A stretch of 64,000 nt of DNA from Epiperipatus broadwayi (Eukaryota; Onychophora; Udeonychophora; Euonychophora; Peripatidae). Where the stretch lies: positions 124,001-188,000 of the forward strand of contig JAQFVV010000356.1 of NCBI GenBank assembly GCA_028023455.1, read 5' to 3'. The stretch's first letter is position 1; every line of letters starts with the position of its first letter. Shown here piece by piece: positions 58,970-64,000 of the stretch. The notes below the pieces were generated by a model. The model was not told the origin of the DNA. It ran no database searches and worked only from the letters and a program-made list of their open reading frames with translations. The position numbers were made by a program, and so were the translations under genes.

Positions 58970-61010
58970 TAACATAATTCAGTCAATGTAATAAATTATA
59001 TATCATAATTATTCCTCAATGTTGACTTTGCACCAATCATTGTCCTTTTATGATTCATTTTTCTTAACTAACCCTCATTACATCTGGCTTGAGTTTACCA
59101 TAACACAGTCTATTTTATTATTCATTAAATTAGATCTATACTTAGCAAGATTTCGTTTGGATGATTGTTACTTTAATATTTTCTTCTTTCTAACGAAAGG
59201 TATTCTAAAAATAAAATTAATAATAATAGCAATCATTTTATTAAATCTTAATTTAATTGTCACTAATATTCTTTTTTTTATGAGCGATAATCTAATACTA
59301 TGTTGTTAATGAACATACAGAAAAAGTAATTTTTTTTAATATTCAGTTTTATTACTGCTTAGCATGCTTTCAATATATTTACTATATCATATTGATGGCA
59401 TATAGTGGTATATGCTATTAATATAATATAGTAAATATATTTAACCATGCTAGGCAGTATTAAAGCTGGATATTAAAAAATACTTTTTATGTGAGTAAAT
59501 TTATTAAATCTTAATTTATATCTATATATCAACTGAATTTACATTACATATATAGTTTATAATTAATAAATAAGTATCTTTAATTATTTCCTGTATCAAA
59601 TATAAACTTCTAATAGAGGAATTATGTCTTATGTATCTTTAATAAGTTTTCATGAGAAGATCAACTGACAAATCTCTATTTCTATCAAATATTGACCTTT
59701 CAATTTAATATACATTTTTATAATTTATACATTGGGAAAACATGGTTTGTGGTTTAGCTTTTCTTAATTACTACACTAATAATATGTATGGATGACATCT
59801 CAGTAAACATTTATCATATTGGTTTTATTATTTATTTCTTATCCTCCAACATTGATTATTGAGTCTTTCAGCTGGTCATAGTTTTTTTGACAATTACTAT
59901 TGGCTGGTTGATTAAATTTTCAGTTTTTGATTTGATCAATTTTATCATTATTTGTTATTATATTTTCAGAAATTTCAAATTATTTGCTAAATATATATAT
60001 TTCCAAATGAAAATTATTTTTAAAAATTTTCTTTTGACTTTACAAATATAGAAAATAAAAATAAATATGTAATCAGGACAATAACTTTTTTCTTATTGGA
60101 CAATTACTGTGTTGCCAATAAAAATATTAAATTAAAAAAAATTTTTTTTTACTTCCATTTCTAAAACCCAAACAAATTATTGTTCCAATTACATAAAGCT
60201 AACAAAATTCTATTTAAAACTTAAAATTTTATTTATAATTCTTAGCTATACCTCATATAAATGCATTTTCTTTTCAGCCAATTAGAAATTGTGGGTGTAC
60301 ATTATTGAATTTTTTTAACTTGTCTTCTAAGCATAAATATTTTTGAATGAAATCTGAATCTAATCACACGAATCTTCTCAAAAAATGAACATTGCACAAT
60401 TATTTTGGAAAAATAATCATAAATATGTAAATAAACTATAGAAAATATACATTTTATTTTCTAATCTAAACAAAAGCATGAATACTCTCAAATGCTATTG
60501 CAGCATTCTCATGCGAAAAAAATAAGAAACGACCAATCAGTGATATTATATGTTTATTTATAATAAGATTCCACATCCAATACTGGTATCTTAAGACTTT
60601 TTTTAAAATTAATAAATCAATATTATTTAGTTTCAGTTTTACCAAACTGACTAAATAGTGTTAAAGATAGTTTCAAAATAGAGAATCAAACCAAAAGGAT
60701 CAGAAGCATCAATTCAATCCCCAAAAGATGATCAGAGGTCATTAAAAGGTTTAATGGATACAATTTACAATATAGATTTTTTTAATAGTAAGATTTTATC
60801 CAGATATGGCTCTTACTATTAAAGAACATAAACATATGTGATAATAGATTTAAATTACTTCCTGTTTGGAAAAGCTTTTAAAAATCTATTATTAAAATCA
60901 ACTGCTGAGTTTACATTGGACCACTCATTTATTATTATATCTTTTATATTTTTTGATAAGTTGTTTTTATGGGATGGGCTATGTTTATTGCATAATTATA
61001 ATAAACACAA
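58970..61010. other. AT-rich non-coding stretch
   Basis: Apart from the hairpin at 59331-59481 nothing is recognised. Frames at 59019-59309 and 60838-61110 are hydrophobic and low-complexity and have no motif. Confidence 0.5.
59331..59481. mobile_element. Small hairpin MITE
   Basis: Left arm (about 59332-59390) and right arm (about 59422-59480) are inverted copies with a few mismatches: TTTTTTAATATTCAG.TTTA outside and CAATATATTTACTATAT inside. The total is about 150 bp. Confidence 0.75.
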
Positions 61011-61028
61011 ACTTATGAAATATGATAT

Positions 61029-61420
61029 TTACTTATTAAATATATATAAAATGTATAATTGCAACATATATAATATTATATCTATGTCTGATACTGTTAT
61101 CTTCATATAGCATTTAGTTGTTATGACACTATTTCTATAAGGGATTTTAGATAACTTTCTAAGATTATCTACCACTTCCAGCTGTACTGTGACACATTGT
61201 CCCATAAGTAGGTATGATAACACTTTAGACTGTTCTGTAACATCTTGCCTTATGTTTGATTTATGTCTGTCAGGTTTCAGTTCAGACACAAACTTGCCTC
61301 ACTGCTCAGCCATATAGTAAACATAGATACAGCTGTTCCATTTTGAAAGTTGTTGTTTAACATTATCTTCAAATGGATTGAGTATTTATGGCCAGATCCT
61401 CAACTATAATGAGAATAATC
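61029..61420 (-). pseudogene. Unrecognised protein remnant
   Basis: A minus-strand reading from about 61383 gives ILNPFEDNVKQQLSKWNS, one stop, then GKFVSELKPDRHKSNIRQDV and TEQSKVLSYLLMGQCVTVQL through 61150, after which it becomes AT-rich filler. The composition is protein-like up to there, with only one stop in about 75 codons. I recognise no family. It may be a transposon gene fragment or an old host pseudogene. Confidence 0.3.
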
Positions 61421-61958
61421 AGATTCAGTGAGTATCATTATTTATTGACCTATTCTTGCTATTGTATATATTATATATTTGTATATCCATTGGTGCATGA
61501 TGATGAATGATCATTACAATCAAGATAAAATGAAATCTGAACTAGTCCATTATTTGAAGGCAAGATAAAATATTACAGGATGGTTATTTAATCTTGTATC
61601 ACGTGTTACTTATAATGCCTCTATAATACTATTTTTTGTTTAAAAAACAACATTTCTTAAACAAACAGTGGCTTGTGTCATTCAACTAAAACATCCATGC
61701 AACAGTGATGTAATTATAGATAGATAAACACAAAATGTAGATATTTTATGTATGTATAGTGGAACCATAAACTACACTATATTTTGTTCCAAGCTTCCTT
61801 CATGTTCAATACATATGATGTATAATAGCTCATTTTATTAATAAACATTGATTAAAATAGAATATGTATTGTTTATTGAACCACAAGTGTATTGTATTGT
61901 TTAACATACACCCACATATATATATATATATATATATAAATAACATGGATGCTTTTTT
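61421..61958. other. AT-rich non-coding stretch
   Basis: No gene seen; a short (AT)n lies at 61917-61939. Confidence 0.5.
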
Positions 61959-61959
61959 A

Positions 61960-63020
61960 TATATATATATATAGTAAGTACATAAATCAAGGTTATAGTA
62001 TAAATAAAATTTTAAAAGTAATATATAGTTATTAATAATAAATTGAAAGACACATTTACATATATTTTACTAGGTGTGTGTTTACTTGTACATTCACTAA
62101 AGCAATAGGAATAAGAAAAAAAATATTACATATTTTTATTTTTAAAATAAAGTAAATAGAAAAATATCAAACTTTTGTCTGCTATTATATAGGCTGTGGG
62201 TAATTTTCTTTTTCTTTTTTTTCAATAACTTTTTTCACTTATGGAAACATAAGAGACTAGTCACTTTATCAAGAAATTAGGCTCTCTCTAATTATTTTGA
62301 TATTTTAAAATCAGTTTCAATTTTTAGTATGTTCTAAAATTTTGTAAAACTTTAAGCTCTCAGAAAATATTTTATTATACAAAGCATACATATCAAATTA
62401 GAAAGAATAATAAAGAAAGAAATAAAATCTATATGCTTTTAACATAAACTGAAATTTTTTTTATTGATATATATAATCACATATAACTCTCGAAGAAGGC
62501 AAAATGACTGTCAAATATTATAAATAATGTTTTTTTGTGTGTTTTTCTGAAGATTTGTGATGATGGTGTTCTAGCTGTATTTTTTATATTGGACTATTTC
62601 CATCATTTAATATGTGTGTTGAATGTCTTTAGAAAAGTTTAATTTTATTTAAATATTCCAAATGCATTTAACTGTTAGTAATATCACAGCAAACAGGTTA
62701 GTATATGCACTAAGATGTTTGCTGTGATATTACTAACAGTTAGTGCATATACTAACCTGTTTGCTGCGATATTACTAACAGTTGTTTGCTGTGATATTAC
62801 TAACAGTTGGTGCATATACTAACCTGTTTGCTGTGATATTACTAACAGTTGAATGCATTTGGAATATTTAAATAAAATTAAACTTTTCTAAAGACATTCA
62901 ACACACATATTAGATGATGGAAATAGTCCAATATAAAAATACGAATGTTTTTTTTTGTTTGTTTATTTATATTTTCATTAGTTTGTTTACATGTTTGTCT
63001 GAATAAAATATAGTTGAAGT
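61960..63020 (+). repeat. Interspersed repeat, copy 2, with insertion
   Basis: 61960-62475 and 62945-63020 together match 11270-11840. Between them about 470 bp is absent from the other copy, as described for the hairpin insertion. Confidence 0.65.
62575..62945. mobile_element. Hairpin insertion with internal tandem units
   Basis: Outer arms (about 62575-62690 and 62840-62945) are inverted copies: ATATTGGACTATTTCCATCA against its complement near 62925. Inside are one inverted and four direct, partly truncated copies of a 42-bp unit, GTTTGCTGTGATATTACTAA..., between about 62672 and 62850. The arms are nearly identical, so the structure is young. No coding capacity. Confidence 0.8.
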
Positions 63021-63835
63021 CGTATAGGTAGATAGAATATAAGTCACTGTTCCCTGTATATAAATACACATATATCTCAAGCTTATCTACACATGACTTA
63101 ATCATTGTTATTAATTTCTTTTATTTAAAAAAATAAACAAAGACAAAAAAAAAAAAAAAACTGCAAATAACTTCCAAGATGCAGGCCTACTGAATTAGAC
63201 TCAATAATTAACTTAAGTCACATCCCATTTAATCCTATGAATATCTAACAAACTGCCACAATTCAAATTACAAGTGATATACTTTTTGCTACACCAATGA
63301 TTACTCTTTTGAAACAAATACCTTAACAATAATAAATAATAATTTACTAAATTAGTGATGTACTTTGATCAATATATGATTCACTTCAGATATTTAAACA
63401 ATAACTATCCTACCTAACCATCTGACTATCAATCATTTAAAGGATGCCTAGATAATTTTGGTAAACAAGATAAGACATAAAAGAAAAATTATAAACCGTG
63501 TCCACCAAAAATATGTCTAGACTGCTAAATATTGTAATGTTCTTACAAGTCAAACCATTTTTTCTAAGACTTTTAATTTTTTGAAATTCTTCAAACCTTT
63601 GTGTATACATATATTTAATATTGAAATACAAGTACATTGCCTATACTGAACGTAATTCCTTCTATATATATAAATTATCACAACTTTTTGCTTTTTACTT
63701 CTATTTTTTTCTTATTTGTTTGGGTGCATCTTTTTTTATTTTTGCCTCATTAATTAATCAACTGCATTTCTAATGTTATTTAATTTTTATTTTTTTGGAT
63801 AAGTGAAATAAATTTAGAATTTAACAACTGATTAT
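63020..63835. other. AT-rich non-coding stretch
   Basis: No supported gene; a poly-A run lies at about 63146-63160. Confidence 0.5.
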
Positions 63836-63849
63836 AGTTTTTCCATCAG

Positions 63850-63918
63850 AAAACGTGGATTAACAACGTTAAAACGTTCAAGATTCGCGGCAAGATTTTG
63901 ACGAAAAATATGGATTGA
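63850..63918 (+). CDS. Weak candidate terminal exon
   Basis: An acceptor-like TATAGTTTTTCCATCAG ends at 63849. It is followed by 22 open codons (KTWINNVKTFKIRGKILTKN and two more) and a TGA at 63916-63918. The stretch holds several CpG dinucleotides in otherwise CpG-poor DNA. It is short and no partner exon is seen, so chance is quite possible. Confidence 0.2.
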   Translation, partial: KTWINNVKTFKIRGKILTKNMD

Positions 63919-64000
63919 TTAGAAATATCTTTTCACAGATTAAATACATATATTAAATTGATATATATATATATTTTGCTCGTATAAACTTTTCAAGTCA

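Overview
The window looks like non-genic DNA from an AT-rich metazoan genome, most likely a mollusc and plausibly a cephalopod. That placement is an inference. It rests on the strongly AT-rich base composition, very long (AT)n, (AAT)n and (ATCT)n arrays, an RTE-type LINE, Penelope-like remnants and tRNA-like SINE pieces. I see no bacterial operon, rRNA gene or CRISPR array, and no complete host gene. At most three short spliced-exon candidates stand out: 21681-21972 minus, 28662-28700 minus and 63850-63918 plus. The first is much the best.

Layout. 0.7-1.8 kb: copy 1 of a TA-flanked MITE with conserved ends (other copies at 18.2-19.3, 46.9-48.4 and 57.0-58.3 kb). 3.3 kb: tRNA-like SINE head. 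5.2 kb: small hairpin MITE. 5.6-7.25 kb: broken gag-like retroelement gene (a related wreck lies at 44.3-45.4 kb). 12.6-15.2 kb: a 2.6-kb foldback element whose centre carries about 469-bp tandem units with hammerhead-ribozyme cores and a tRNA-like B box. 20.1-21.5 kb: GC-raised LTR-like block. 21.7-22.0 kb: the best exon candidate. 24.95-26.96 and 34.86-36.69 kb: a pair of about 1.9-kb arms in opposite orientation, each with a TATA box and a splice-donor-like site. 29.8-30.3 kb: Penelope-like retroelement remnant. 36.8-43.3 and 46.1-49.2 kb: two diverged, collinear copies of one long repeat, each with its own nested insertions. 37.55-39.35 kb: giant palindrome with a decayed hammerhead-like core. 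49.6-52.6 kb: near-intact RTE-type LINE on the minus strand. 53.1-53.7 kb: dead LINE C-terminus on the plus strand. 53.8-54.3 kb: long microsatellites. 56.5-58.5 kb: a second tandem array of the hammerhead units, split by MITE copy 4. 61.96-63.02 kb: repeat copy with a hairpin insertion.

The main result is the hammerhead family. Five cores are visible in two separate loci, in tandem units of 469 bp (12.6-15.2 kb locus) and about 480 bp (56.5-58.5 kb locus). The best core differs from the canonical hammerhead at only one conserved position, and at that position two other copies carry the canonical base. The units are head to tail, sit inside a foldback element in one locus, and also carry a tRNA-like promoter motif. 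This resembles the animal retrozyme type of mobile element, but with a SINE-like part and carriage by what looks like a DNA transposon. Most remaining sequence is featureless AT-rich DNA.
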